Positions 22,907 to 34,706 of a stretch of 64,000 nt of DNA are shown here, piece after piece (the first letter of the stretch is position 1; the number at the start of each line of letters is the position of its first letter). The stretch covers positions 1,155,618 through 1,219,617 of the forward strand of contig OZ024850.1 of assembly GCA_964017145.1 (NCBI GenBank), read 5' to 3'. Under the pieces are notes generated by a model that was not told where the DNA came from, made no database searches, and was given only the letters and a program-made list of their open reading frames with translations. The translations under genes and the position numbers were made by a program. Origin of the DNA: Agrocybe praecox (lineage: Eukaryota > Basidiomycota > Agaricomycetes > Agaricales > Agrocybaceae).

Positions 22907-24089
22907 ATGGCTCAATCCCAATATACCTCGAAATCATTCTGCGAGCTATTGAAAAAGTTGGTGCAGACACCGGAATACTTTGGCCCTGAAGAGCTCAAAG
23001 AGGCGTTAAACCACCTCTTCACGCCTGATATCCTACATCCATCACAAATCGGAGCGTTCCTTACTGCGTTGCACATCCATCGTGTTGAGCGAAGGCCGGA
23101 GTCGCTCGTTGCAGCCGCTAGCGTGCTGAGAGAACGTGCTTTGAAAGCCGCGGTCCAGGACACAGAAGGAGATTTCGTCGTCGATATCGTCGGTACAGGT
23201 GGTGATGGGTATAACCTATTCAACGTGAGCACGACGGCTGCTGTTGTTGCTGCAGGAGCTGGTGCGCGGGTTATCAAGGTAACGCGAATAACGACATCTT
23301 TTTTTATCGGCACACTACTCACGATACTATTGATTACTTAACTTTTGTTTATCTTATTTTATTTTTCTATAGCACGGAAGTCGAGCTTCGACGTCCTCGT
23401 CAGGCGCTGCGGACCTCTTGGAATCCCTAGAATGCCTCTTCATCGCCCCGACACCGGGGACTCCCATGCCTATTCCCAGAATCCCATTCACTTTTATCCT
23501 CGCACCGCACTACCACCCAGCCCTGGCCTCTATCGCACCGTACCGCAAGGCCCTGCCGTTCCGTACCATGTTCAACATCCTCGGCCCCCTTATCAACCCC
23601 GCGCGTCCACGAGGCATGGTGCTCGGTGTAGCAGAACGCGAAATCGGACCCACCTTCGCACACTCACTACAAGAAGGCGGCGTGGAGCGCGCGTTGGTCG
23701 TGTGCGGGTACGAAGGGCTGGATGAGATCAGCTGTGCGGGTCCAACGCACGCATGGGAGTTGAAAGACGGGAAAGTGACGAGCCTGACTATCCGCCCGGA
23801 GGACTTTGGCCTGCCCGCACACCCTTTGTCAACCGTGGGAGGAGGCTCGCCACAGGAGAATTCGGAGACGTTCAAGACGCTGCTGATGTCGGGAGATGAG
23901 ATACCCGAGAAGATGGTCCCGGTGATGGACTTTGTGATGATGAATGCGTCGGCGTTGTTGGTCGTTGCTGGTCTGGCGGCCGATTTCAAGGAGGGAACGA
24001 AGCTTGCGAGGGAGAGCATCACGTCGGGCAAGGCCTGGGAGGCGTTGACTATTTTCAGGGAAGCAGGAAAACGAGCTGCTCAGGTATAA
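22907..24089 (+). CDS. TRP4: anthranilate phosphoribosyltransferase, tryptophan biosynthesis
   Basis: Transfers phosphoribose from PRPP to anthranilate, the second committed step to tryptophan. Two exons: 22907-23278 and 23373-24089. The splice joins GAGARVIK to HGSRASTSSSGAADLLESL, the conserved PRPP and anthranilate site. Family motifs in order are an N-terminal helical domain (SKSFCELLKKLVQTPEYF, SQIGAFLTALHI), DIVGTGGDGYNLFNVSTT (the GTGGD PRPP loop), FILAPHYHPAL, RTMFNILGPLINPARP, and GYEGLDEIS with its metal-binding acidic residue. The C-terminal helices end GKRAAQV. The length of about 363 residues is normal. A TATA-like ATATATAA about 100 bp upstream supports the start. Both coding exons are clean, so it should be functional. 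Confidence 0.95.
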
Positions 24090-26510
24090 TTTAATTAATT
24101 TATGTCTTGCGCTTTAGAGGTGCTTTGTACTCATTTATTGCCTCCCATCTGTACATTTAAGGAGGCTGCAGAATACTATAAAAATCACAAATCTGATGAC
24201 AAAAGTACATTCGACTGAAGAGTTGGGATAAACTAGCTTCACGTCAACGTGGGGGGAAAGTAACTGCAGTAACGTACAATACGTACTGGTGCTTCGGGAC
24301 ATGTAGATAGAATTTCATGGAATTCACGCAAGGATTTCTCTAAAACTCATATATTGACAAATGAGAAGTAGTCAACGATCACAAGGCGAATATGCGTAAA
24401 TATGTCTGCTCCTCGTCCTGTTGGTCTGAACATAAGATCGTTGGAAGGAATGGCCTGGGTTATTTGATTTTATTGCTGGATTCAACTCTATCGATCCTCT
24501 TCCACAAAACGAATGACTATCCGACCATCGAATGGTAAATACCACATTCCAATTGAAGGAGCCAATTGAAGCGCAATAGTCGAGTCTGGTTTCATATCAG
24601 ATTTACCATGAAGGAACCAGCGAACTGAGCAAGGTATGTTATGCTCCGGCCAGAAGAGAGGAGGTCATGATCACACAAGTCTATGAAACTTTGTATGTAT
24701 CACGACTCCCAGATTCCGTTGATTTCTGGTCAATTATTATCCGTGGTATCTGTTAAAGAATTAGAGGTTAAACATTAAAACATTTGAATACAAAAAGATG
24801 ACCGCCATACCAGAAATACGACGGGCAGCCTACGACACACTCGCAAATTCTACACGACAGATCAACGACCGTCGAGCGGCAGTACATCCTAAACGCACTT
24901 GTTAATGAAGGATAAATAATAGGAAGCAGAAAACGTACTTGCGACCACCAAGTAGAAAAGGCTGGGGCTCTGAACAGCTTGATACGCAAGGTAGTTCGCA
25001 CCAAAGAGGCCTTGGTTGTGTTATTGAGGTTTATATATGGGCTTTTAGGGCAGGTAATCCAAACATCGGCAGCCTGCGACAAAGCGAAGAGGCTGACCGA
25101 GGCTGACCGCCACGGTCTTTCAAGCAGTCAGAATATGCAGGGGTTGTTAGGGGCTTTCGGGCATCAGAACTTATCTAATCTTAATTTGATCTCCATCCTG
25201 CCCTAAACCTGCTTGGCAGGCGATATATATTATATAAACCTTCTCGCCTGTTCTTATGTTTCTTCGGACTCGGTATCCGTTTCCCCAGATGATTACTACT
25301 CGTCAAGCGTTGTGACGTATGTTTCTGTATTTCTCTCTCACCCTTTGCTTCACTACTGACTGACTGATATCCAGTGCTTTTCTTGATAAAAGCTGTGTCC
25401 TGCTGACCGACAAGATGATGTTGTATAGAGTACAGTCAGTCTGCTGTATCGTAGAGTGACGACGGTTGTATGTACTTCTACTCCGTTCCGTCTCACAATA
25501 GCTCATGACTTCCTTCCCTTACCAGCGTCTTCTACATTCGAGCTCCACGCTGGCCCCCGCAACCAACTCGGTACATCCATGATGTATCCTAGTATAGTCT
25601 CCGGCCCAGCTGGTACTCAACAAGTCAGGACGTGTAACCCACGCCTGATTCCTTTAAAAATCAAATAACCCAGGTCACCCCCTTCCAACGACGACAGCCG
25701 AACTTGGATGCCCCGCTGATTCAAATCGATTGCTGGGCCTCTTGTTGTTGTCGTTGACTACTACTCGTTTTTCTTTGCCAATATAAAATGGGTTGTAGAG
25801 AGAATTTTTTGTGTGCTTTTTGACATGGCATTATCAAATGATGAAGGATCGACTGTATGTGACAGGGTTGCAACGTTGCAGATGTCCCGTTGGAAAACGC
25901 GCGCTTGTTCGCGCTACACTGACACATATGCAAGTCTCAAGATAATCGATAAAGTCCGACTCCTGTGCAGGCACTACTCAACTCGAAGCATGACAAGTTA
26001 AACTACATATCGAAGTATGTATCATCGTCTCAGACACAGTAAATGACGGCTGAACAAGCCAGTGAACATTAATCGGCTACAAAGCAAGAGCAAAATTAAA
26101 CCAACAATAGTACCTCATGGTTTTCTAGCTAGATAACGAGCCAAGTCAAAGGCTAAGGTGGAATATACATGAGCAAGGGCTTATTTAGCGACTGGGCATA
26201 CCTTGAGAAGGATGGGGTATTTTATCTGATACTACATTTGTTGAGGGCTTCTGAACGATATCTTATGTTTACTGAGCGCTTTTATTTATCCAACTGACTC
26301 TTGCCAAATGTCAAGGACTGAATGTATGCATGGGCGAAATAAATATGAACGTGTCAGAAAGACCTGGAATTCCAGGTGCACAGGTCATATGGTACATACA
26401 AAGTAAATAAAAAGGTAAAAGGCTCTCTGAAGTAATGGGCGTTAAAAAAGCGGGACAAAGTCTTATGCAGGGTTTTGACGAGGTCCCGACCACTTCCCAT
26501 TCTCCTCGAC
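24090..26510. other. 2.4 kb without a recognised gene
   Basis: Lies between TRP4 and the first DUF6534 gene, which converge here. A short direct repeat of GAGGCTGACC is seen near 25088-25108, and a TATA-rich run near 25221-25238. Small open frames have no family signal. A degenerate or non-coding transcript cannot be excluded. Confidence 0.4.
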
Positions 26511-28230
26511 CTACTTTGATTCCATCTGAGCCTCGATGGAATGTTCGGAACCGCCTAGGGGGGTAGTTTTCTCATCGTACACAGTTCCTGGTGTCACTTC
26601 TCGTAGTTCATGCTGTTCGACGCGCACAAATACTTCAGAGAACGAGCGGGTGTTATCCAGCTATGGTGACCAATATTAAGTCACAACGCATACCATCATA
26701 ATCATGAATGCGCACTTTGATATTCGTATTCCTACGGTTCTGCTTCAAATTGGAAGCGCTGATTATCTGCCCTTCTGAATCTCCACTCGTAGTATGACCG
26801 TTATATTTCCATCCAGAGCGGGAGTTGAGGCTGCTCATCAAGGTATTCGAGTAGAGCTTGCACAGAGGGAAGTTGAACAGCAGATGGGTTCCAGTAGGCT
26901 GAGAGGAGCATCGTCAATCGGTTGTGGCTTTGTAAAACAAATTTTGGAATGGCCTACATCAATGAGGAAGAAGATCAAGTCGAGGGTAGCGACGATCATG
27001 GTTAAGAGGCCGGTTTGAATCGTCACTGTTGCATATACCATTGGACACTGTATCGCGCGAAGTAGGTTACACAATACTCACCACGAATGATACGGTCCAC
27101 CATCATGTCTGATCTCTTGAAGCCGGTTTTATGTTTTCGCTGTTGGAAAGGAAATCAAGCTCTATAAAGCAGAAGGAGCAGGAATAATTAGAAACATACC
27201 CTGTAAAATTTGGAGTCAGTGCTAGAGATCGAACCGAGAAGAGGATGAAATAACATACAAGAACCAGACAAGAACAGCAGTGATCAACACATCTCCGACA
27301 GCTTCAGCCGCAAGCCACACGATCACCGTCTGCTTGAAGTTATGAAAATCTACGAATCTGGGCGTCTTGGTGACGTTGAAAGCAGTGACGATTCCAGCGG
27401 CTGTAAATCTATAAATCACTCGAAAAGGTGCAATTTCTGAATTTGGCTCTTACCTCCTCCAGTGATGGCCATAGCAGCAATAACCGCCGAGTAATACCAA
27501 GTCTTCGTTAAGATGAGGATTCGCCATGCGAAGAATAGTTGGACACATGCGGCAATTATACCCTAAACAAGAAACCGTGAGCAGGCTAAACATAGTCGGC
27601 AGTGCTATTCGATACATACGGTAAGCGCAGGGTCTGACGAAGAGTCAACTTCCGGTTAGATAACAAAGGCAGAGCCGTCAAAAAAACCCATACCAGTAGC
27701 AAAAACTAGAGATCGACGCAGGGAAATAAGGAAAACGTAATCAAAGCATAAAAGGTGAAAGCTCTCACCCCAATCCGCGACGCTGAGGAAAGCGTCATCG
27801 CCAAAGAACGTGATAAGCGACCGATAGAGGTATATAAAGTCGAAGATGGTGTTCGACGTGTCGGCCAGAAACAAAACAGCCACCTAAGAGAACTGTAAGA
27901 AGGGCATCGAGTCTTTGAGATATTGATATCGTACAAATGCCTTCATCCATAACTTGTCTCTGAGGGATAGATCAACAGGTCTGAATTATTTTGCAATTGA
28001 AGCCGAACTATGTACTTACTTCTTATACGTGGTATAATAAATATACACTTGAGTAACCATCACGCCCAATAGCAGGACGTTGATGGCGAAGCCGATAAAC
28101 ATCCACCCATGACTTTGAGGAAGAAATGATCCAAAGTCAGTATATACTGAGCAGCCAATGACAAGGCCAATTGCAAGACTTACGCAACGTTTGCAGGACC
28201 TTTCAGGCTGATTGGACTGGTGTAGGTCAT
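26511..28230 (-). CDS. DUF6534-type multi-pass membrane protein (copy A)
   Basis: Basidiomycete-expanded membrane protein with about seven helices and no known function. The start at 28230 (MTYTSPISLKGPANVA) splices to SHGWMFIGFAINVLLLGVM and TQVYIYYTTYKK, a typical first helix. Later exons give VAVLFLADTSNTIFDFIYLY, then helices around VIVWLAAEAVGDVLITAVLVW (27240-27330) and TIQTGLLTMIVATLDLIFFL. The diagnostic tail LCKLYSNTLMSSLNSRSGW follows. A final exon reading LDNTRSFSEVFVRVEQHE ends at MESK with the stop at 26511-26513. Its splice (NTNIK to LDNTR, about 55 bp intron) was inferred from frame alone. About eight introns. Paralogous to the gene at 29901-31706, with the same intron at KGPAxVA. 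An upstream in-frame Met (MPFNAVTNAIM) is an alternative start. Confidence 0.75.
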
Positions 28231-29900
28231 TATGGCGTTCGTCACCGCGTTGAAAGGGATGGTGCCACCGAAAATAAATGAGAAAAAGGTTGGCCTATAT
28301 AAGATCCTAACGAGAAAATGGAGTGAGAGGAAAAGGCGGACGAGGTCGTCCAATGGATCCAAAACGTGGATATTTATTTCCAAATGTCAAAACGGTGGCA
28401 ATTTTCCACGAATGCACAGATAACAACGAAAATACGCGAAATGGGTGAAATCATGAAAATTTCATTGAAAGAAAGACAGAACCCCATTAGTAGTATGCAG
28501 AGAAAATTTTAGCTTGCATTGAAGAGAGGGTCCTCCTTTGGATCTAAACGAACTGAGCCTAGGTGAATGGAGGTGAAATGTATGCAGCAGAGGCGTTAGA
28601 AAAAGTCGCTATGAGCCTAAACACTGTTCGACGTGAGTTTACGACATATCGTATGTGTAGCAAACTATGAAAAGCTCACCTAATTTTCAGTAACTCAGGA
28701 ACAGGTTCTGCAAAGGCTATCCAGGGTCGATACCAACTGAACAGTTGCGCATCAGATTTTCGCGAAGTAAAAAGCAGTCTTCCCATGTTGACCGAGGTGG
28801 GAACGACAGTAAAAACTATCGCGAAGGTGGCCAATACAAAGTCATTGTGCAAGTAGGGTCGAGTGCAACTCTAAATATCAGCTATACATTACACTGATCA
28901 CACGGCAGGCGCCGATACCTGTTTCTCGGAGAAACAGATTAAGAAATACAAGTCGCGTGTATTAATTAACCTGTATGTCGAAGATACATGTTTGGGCTTC
29001 CCTTAGATAGTATGGCCGATACCTGCATCCAGTTCTGATGTACAGGTATCGGCGCCCGCTGTATGAAACTTATCTTGCTAGTACAAGATCTTTTGAGTTT
29101 CTGACAGGTTTTAGCCTCCGAAAAAAGTTCCAGCGACTTCTAGTCTTCTACATACAATTGTTGATTCTCTCCGGGTAGTCGACCTACCATGAAAGCAAAG
29201 TGGAGTAACAATCCTTCGAAATCATGCCCAGAACGTCCGGTTTTAGTTAGATTGTGTTAGAAAATCAATCAGGAGCAAGTGGCATGGACTGTGTTGGATC
29301 CCATTGGAGATCAGGGCTTCTTGTTCGGCGGCCGTCCAGTCGTGGGAGATTGTAAAAGAGTGAAAAGACCAAGTCGACGGTTTGAAAATTGACGCTGGCT
29401 CCTTGATCGCGGACTTTGAATCCTCCGGATATACTCGGTCCGAGTCTCACCGGAAACACTGCGGGCAGTGAGAGGATACTTACACTGAACGTAATGAACG
29501 AGCAATATCACACTGCATTATACATAGGCGCTTAAACTGTTTAGAATACGGCCAACCCGGTTTCCCATTTTTTCCTTGTTTGTTTTACATTATACACATA
29601 ATTTTAGTCCTCATAATTACTTTTGTGATTGACCTACTAGGCTTCACCCGGAGTCATATCCGTCTCACTATACTCAGACTTGGAAGTGGACAAATTTCCA
29701 CTTCTTCTTCGTGCAAGACTTGTCGAGCGATGATGTGTGTCTTCAGATCTTCGTTAGTCAAGATATATGAGGAATTTGGTCACAACTCGCCTTGTTCCTG
29801 ATGCGATTCTATTTGCACAAAAATACGCGGTCGTACCCTGTTATTCGAAGAGGTATGCAGCACTGCAGCCTAGAATGCCCAGTTCAAGTAAGAACCCAGA
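28231..29900. other. intergenic region between DUF6534 copies A and B
   Basis: About 1.7 kb. It holds the small inverted-repeat element at 28903-29061. Open frames of 60-70 codons around 29265-29511 (minus) have no recognised homology. Confidence 0.4.
28903..29061. mobile_element. candidate MITE with about 20 bp terminal inverted repeats
   Basis: The left end GGCGCCGATACCTGT and the right end ACAGGTATCGGCGCC are perfect complements. With imperfect extension (CGGCA versus CAGCG outside) the terminal repeats are about 20 bp. A third partial copy, GGCCGATACCTGCAT, lies inside near 29014-29028. The element is about 159 bp with no coding capacity. The right side is flanked by TA and the left by CA, so a clean target duplication is not shown. 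This fits a non-autonomous DNA transposon relic. Confidence 0.5.
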
Positions 29901-31706
29901 TCAATAGGGAGAAATCAAACGGACCGGTTTTGAAATTGGCGATGGTAATTCGGAGCTATCCAAAGATTTTGTATTTGAATAATCATCCAGCTCAATCCCG
30001 GAGTCGTATTCCGCAAGTGACATCGGATTTGCATAAAAGCCTGGACTGGTAGGCGGAGTACGTGAGCTGGCTATGGGACTAAATTGGATAAACTGCGAAT
30101 TTGTCGTTTTGCCCTCTGCATTTCTGTTCTCCGATGTTGCATCGTCGGAATTGTACTTTGCATAATTCCAGCCCTTACGAGAATTGAGGCTGCTCATGAG
30201 AGAGTTGGTGTACAGTTTGCATAGCGGGAAGTTGAATATTAAATGACTTTAGACTAATTAGTGCCTTGTAGAATTAAGGAAATAGATTGCACCTACGTTC
30301 CGGTTGGCTATATAAATGAACACATATATTTGGCAAGATGTATTTAAGAGGAGTGGATGACTCACGTCTGTGAGGAATGTTATCAGATCCAAAGTTGCGA
30401 TAACGGAGGTTAACATGCCCGTTTGCACCGTTACTGGATTGAAGGTATTTAGCAACATCCTTGAACGGTCAATGCATTTTTCCTTACCGCGAATAATGCG
30501 ATCAATCATATAATCAGACTGCTTGAAGCCTGTTTTGTGGGATTTCTATGTAATGGAGAGATGATTATTAGCTGATATAAAACCTGAAGCGGGGTAGAGT
30601 TCACCCTGCAGAACAAAATGTAGTTGAGTCACGTAATAGTAGCACTAGAGTTTATACAGAAGACAACTCACAGATACCAGACCAAGCTAGATGTGATAAC
30701 TATGTCGGTAATGCTTTCCGATGCAAGCCACATAATTACTACCCCCTGTTCTACCAGTTAAAGATATTTGGAAATAGGGTGGCGAAAAAGACTGACTTTG
30801 AAGCGACGGAAGTTAACGAACTCGGGTGTACGACCAACCTCAAATGAAGTCGCTATTGATCCAGCTTTTGATGAAATAACATAAGCTCTATTGGATAAAG
30901 AAGCAAAGTGGGATAGTATCCTACCTGCTCCAGAGAGGGAACCAACGAAAACAATAATAGCCAGTGGCCAACTCCTTGTTAAGACGAAGACGCGCCACGA
31001 GAAAAATAATTGAACCACACTGGCTGTAATACCCTGATGAAAGTTGAGTCTTCGTGTCTGACCATAGAATACATTCATTTACAGTGATAGCTGGGTCTTT
31101 TCGAGGGAACGTCAGCGATATGATTATTTGAGATACAAAGCATACGGACCTGTGGCAAACACTGGTTGCAGAGAAGGACGGTAAATATAATAAATAAGCA
31201 GAAAATTCAGAGCATACTGACACCAATCAGCTCTTTGTAAATAGGATACCTGACCTATAAAATCGGTTATTAGGTTAGGTAAACGTCATCGCTAATATAG
31301 AGAAAAACTTACCAAAACGAAGAATTAAGGATTTGTAGAGGTATACAAAGTCGAATATAGTATTTGCTGTGTCGCAAATGAGGAGCACCATTACCTACAG
31401 CAGTTCTTGTCAAGGCCAACGGTGCAAGAAATTAATATTACGAACGAGTAATTTCATCCATGTTCTATCCCTAGTGGAGTCTAACGTTTAATACTCAACG
31501 CGCACTTCTCAAAATAATGTAACTAACTTTTTATATGTGGTATAGTATAAATAGGCTTGAATTATCATGATTCCGTATAGGAGAACATTGATTGTGAAGC
31601 CGATGAACATAGGACCATGACTGTGGACATCCGAAGAGATGATAATCAGCACGACGGTCCAGAAAGATACAGCAAGTACTCACGCAACTTCAGCAGGCCC
31701 TTTCAT
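29901..31706 (-). CDS. DUF6534-type multi-pass membrane protein (copy B)
   Basis: Tandem paralogue of copy A. The Met at 31706 gives MKGPAEVA, aligning with LKGPANVA of copy A and cut by an intron at the same place. Next come VHSHGPMFIGFTINVLLYGI and QAYLYYTTYKK. Later helices include SVVQLFFSWRVFVLTRSW, IAIIVFVGSLSGAG, IVMWLASESITDIVITSSLVW (approximate, from about 30660-30740) and QTGMLTSVIATLDLITFLT. The family tail KLYTNSLMSSLNSRKGW is followed by a long polar cytoplasmic end of about 90 residues rich in Ser, Pro and Asp, ending SKPVRLISPY with the stop at 29901-29903. Function unknown. The many short introns make exact exon borders uncertain, but the domain order is clear. Confidence 0.75.
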
Positions 31707-32572
31707 GGTACGTAGAAATAGGTGTAATCAAGTGGCCAAGGCGGCTGAAAGGTTCTTATATTCTGGAACGGAGGCCGAGCGGAGAAAAGAACGTGCGAAG
31801 ACGACCAAAAATAAATATCTGACGTCGAATATGAATGAGGCGGTAACAAGCGAATAGAAGTGAGGCGTCATCCCAAAGAATTTGCGCCGTAGGCTGAAAT
31901 GTACAGTATGCTTTGCACACAATAAGAGTTCTCGTTGAAGGACGCTGACGGCGCGGCGAAAACGAAAAGACCATATCCAGTTTATTAAATTGAGCTGGCG
32001 CAGCGGCAGTACTTACTAGGAACGCGGTACTCTTGTTTAGGGGCTTCTAGCTTGAACGGCAGTCTTCGATCCATTTATAGCAACCAATTCCAAGGTGTGG
32101 TTGTATGTATTAATTTACGATATGCTCGGTTAATATGTCTTGACCGAGGGCTGGTTTTGTTAAATCTGCTCCGCAACGTGTGGTGCTCCGGGACTGGCGC
32201 AAGAAGAACTGACAACGGAGAGCATCCACGTGATAGAAATAGAACATGTTTACCAGATGTCAAATCCTTGGAGTTCTGGAGGACGTACATCCTGGAATAA
32301 TGACATAGATTTCAGAAAAGAACATAAAAAATATCTCTTTGAACTTTCCTTACCAATCCCGCAGCTTCTACATCAGAACTGTTTGGGTTGACATTGACTT
32401 GCACTAGATATCGCGGCGCTGCAGGAAAAGGGCTTCGATGCTCTGTCCGCGGTGGAAGGATCTCATTTCTTTTTCGAACATGCCTCGGTCCTTCCTCTAG
32501 CATCGATATCAATCTTACGTGGCTCGTTTTACCCATCGAACGAGAGGAGAGTCACAGAAAAGGCATCCGGCG
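31707..32572. other. intergenic region between DUF6534 copy B and the WD40 gene
   Basis: About 870 bp. Open frames of 64-82 codons on both strands show no recognisable motifs. It carries the promoter of DUF6534 copy B and the 3' flank of the WD40 gene. Confidence 0.35.
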
Positions 32573-34383
32573 TCAATTCAAGTTCCATGGCGCCCGTTGT
32601 CCGAGATGGAATTGGTGCAGATTCCGTCCTGATGCAGCCCATAAGGATGTGCCAGCTTCCCCGCCTTCTTCAGTAACTTGCAGTGCAGAGATTGGCTCCG
32701 AGAAAACCGTGGAAAATGGATTACAGTCTGCTTGAATTCTAGTAAGTTCCTCAGGAGGAATGAGGGGTCCGCCAGTACGAATAGACCAAGCTCTAATCCG
32801 AGAATCTTGTCCTGCCGCAAACAGCAGGCTATGTTCCTCGTCAACGGTAATTCCCTACACAGAAGCAGAAAGTCATTCCATATTAGACGTCACGGATTGA
32901 AGAAAAACCGACAAGATTGCGAGTATGTGTATTAACATGGCCATGATAAATCCTTATTGGTGACGACGTCGAGGTTGTCGATATGTATCTCAGATCATAC
33001 GTCAGGAGCTTTCGGAGGGTGAAAGATCAGCAAATGATACGCAAAAACGATTCTGGAAACTCAAACAACATACATCTCCATTCAAATGGCTCATCAAGAG
33101 TTCATGTTCGCCAATACTCTTTAGATACAGAACCGAGCTTCGTGGAGTATCCTGGAAGCGATCATCAAAGAGTTTTTGTTTTTGCTGTTTTGGCATGCGC
33201 ATATCAAATCTTTCGACCGTCCCATTTCGAGTACCTACATATACGAGGGTCTAAATCAAAAGCATTAGAACAGGAAGCGAAAAAGCAAGAGGATCGTTCA
33301 CCTTTCGTTGATGTATAGATAATGCATCGCTGCTAGTATGCAAGTATTCGGGGGATGTCGAGATATCTACATCAGGGATATACACCGCTTTCCTACTAGC
33401 TCCTGCACGAAATTTCCTGTTAAAATCCGCAACCCAAGTGGGGAGATGACAGTACCTAAAGTCAATGTAGACCCAACAAGATTAGAAGCCCAAATGTCGA
33501 ATACGTTATTGATATTGAGAAGGAAAACACGTCTAGGTTCAGCAGAGACCAATCAGTCTTTCAAGTGAGCTAGTATGGATATGTGTCGTAAACGCACTCT
33601 GGCGTTGTTAAATCCTGCACGGAGATCTTTCCAGGACCAAGACAAGTTGCTCTGTACGGGTTTATGAATTAGGGGCATGCGAACGCTGAATACACATCAA
33701 ACTTACACGCAATGAGATCCTGAAGCAGAGATGGAGGATATCTGCTACACGATGAAGCCTCAGAAAAGTGACAAAAAAAATAGGTACTGACTGGAGAAGC
33801 ATGTTGCAAGTTTATGTCGGCAGACCAGCTATTGGAACCATTGTGCAGTTCAAAGCCAGGACCTCTATCGTTATACAGCCATCCCTGGTCGTCTCCAATA
33901 AACCTCCAAGCGATATCTCCCAAACGCACTGACTGAACCGCAGAGTCTTGTATCAGCAAGCTTTTGCAACAACCCTTGAAACTAAAACCACACACACGAA
34001 ATGCCTGGATAGTCCCAAAGGTAGGTACTGTATTTGTGGTCCTTCGCGAGCTGGATGCGTAGTGCGAACAAAGAATCTCGCTAGTCATGTATTTGTCATA
34101 GATTGCAAACCAGAAAACTTTCAACGTGAACTCACTGTGAAAACCTCTGAACTCCCAGGTGAGGACTTCTTAGTCTCATGCTCGTATTGCTATGCCAAGG
34201 ACTCCATAAGATTCGCTTTCTAACAGTCTTATTTCTCGTTTCTGTCAATTGTGCCCTTTCATCCTTGTTATGATCGCTCGCGATAGTCCTTGGAGCTGGT
34301 TCTGCTTGTTTGGGTCTGGAAGAAAGCGGGAAATATCGATTCTTTTCTTCATCGAAGTAGAAACCCGGGAGATTCACTGGCAT
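32573..34383 (-). CDS. DCAF4-like WD40-repeat protein, probable CUL4 ligase substrate receptor
   Basis: The N-terminus has the DCAF4 signature MPVNLPGFYFDEEKNRYFPL (residues 1-20), followed by a polar linker. Blade sequences appear through several introns: FGTIQAFRVCGFS, LGDIAWRFIGDDQGW, SSVLYLKSIGEHELLMSHLNGDVCC, and a last repeat EEHSLLFAAGQDSRIRAWS. The C-terminal tail (GPLIPPEELTRI, FSEPISALQVTEEG, LWAASGRNLHQF) ends at APWNLN with the stop at 32573-32575. In animals DCAF4 (WDR21) binds DDB1-CUL4; the same role here is inference. Seven or so exons are spread over 1.8 kb, and the middle ones were not all resolved. The start is convincing because the family N-terminus begins at this Met. 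Confidence 0.75.
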
Positions 34384-34706
34384 ATGGCGACTCCGTACGA
34401 GGGTTGTTGAAGACTATGACGATCTATGATAAGATGTCCGGTTGTTGTAATTGCTGTCAAAGGTGGGATTTGAAAGGGCCATCACTGGCGGCCCCGCCGA
34501 TTCTGTCCCGCCATCGTCACTGTTATCGACCTACTTAAGCAGAGCAATGGCAGAGGCCAGACCGGCGAGGATGACACTCATAGCAACACCGGAGTCCGTC
34601 GCTTACCCTATCAAACTACGTTGTGCAATCAAGTTCTCTGCCATCGTCTTCGAAACAAGCTTCTCGTGATAACTGTTTACTTCTTACCATTGGCATTGCA
34701 TACAAG
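34384..34706. promoter_or_regulatory. divergent promoter between the WD40 gene and the FAD oxidoreductase
   Basis: This 323 bp stretch separates two outward-facing genes. No coding sequence or clear TATA box was found. Confidence 0.4.

Noticed and set aside
23510..24031. 173-codon minus-strand frame across TRP4
   Set aside because: Antisense shadow of a GC-rich coding exon with clear TRP4 motifs.
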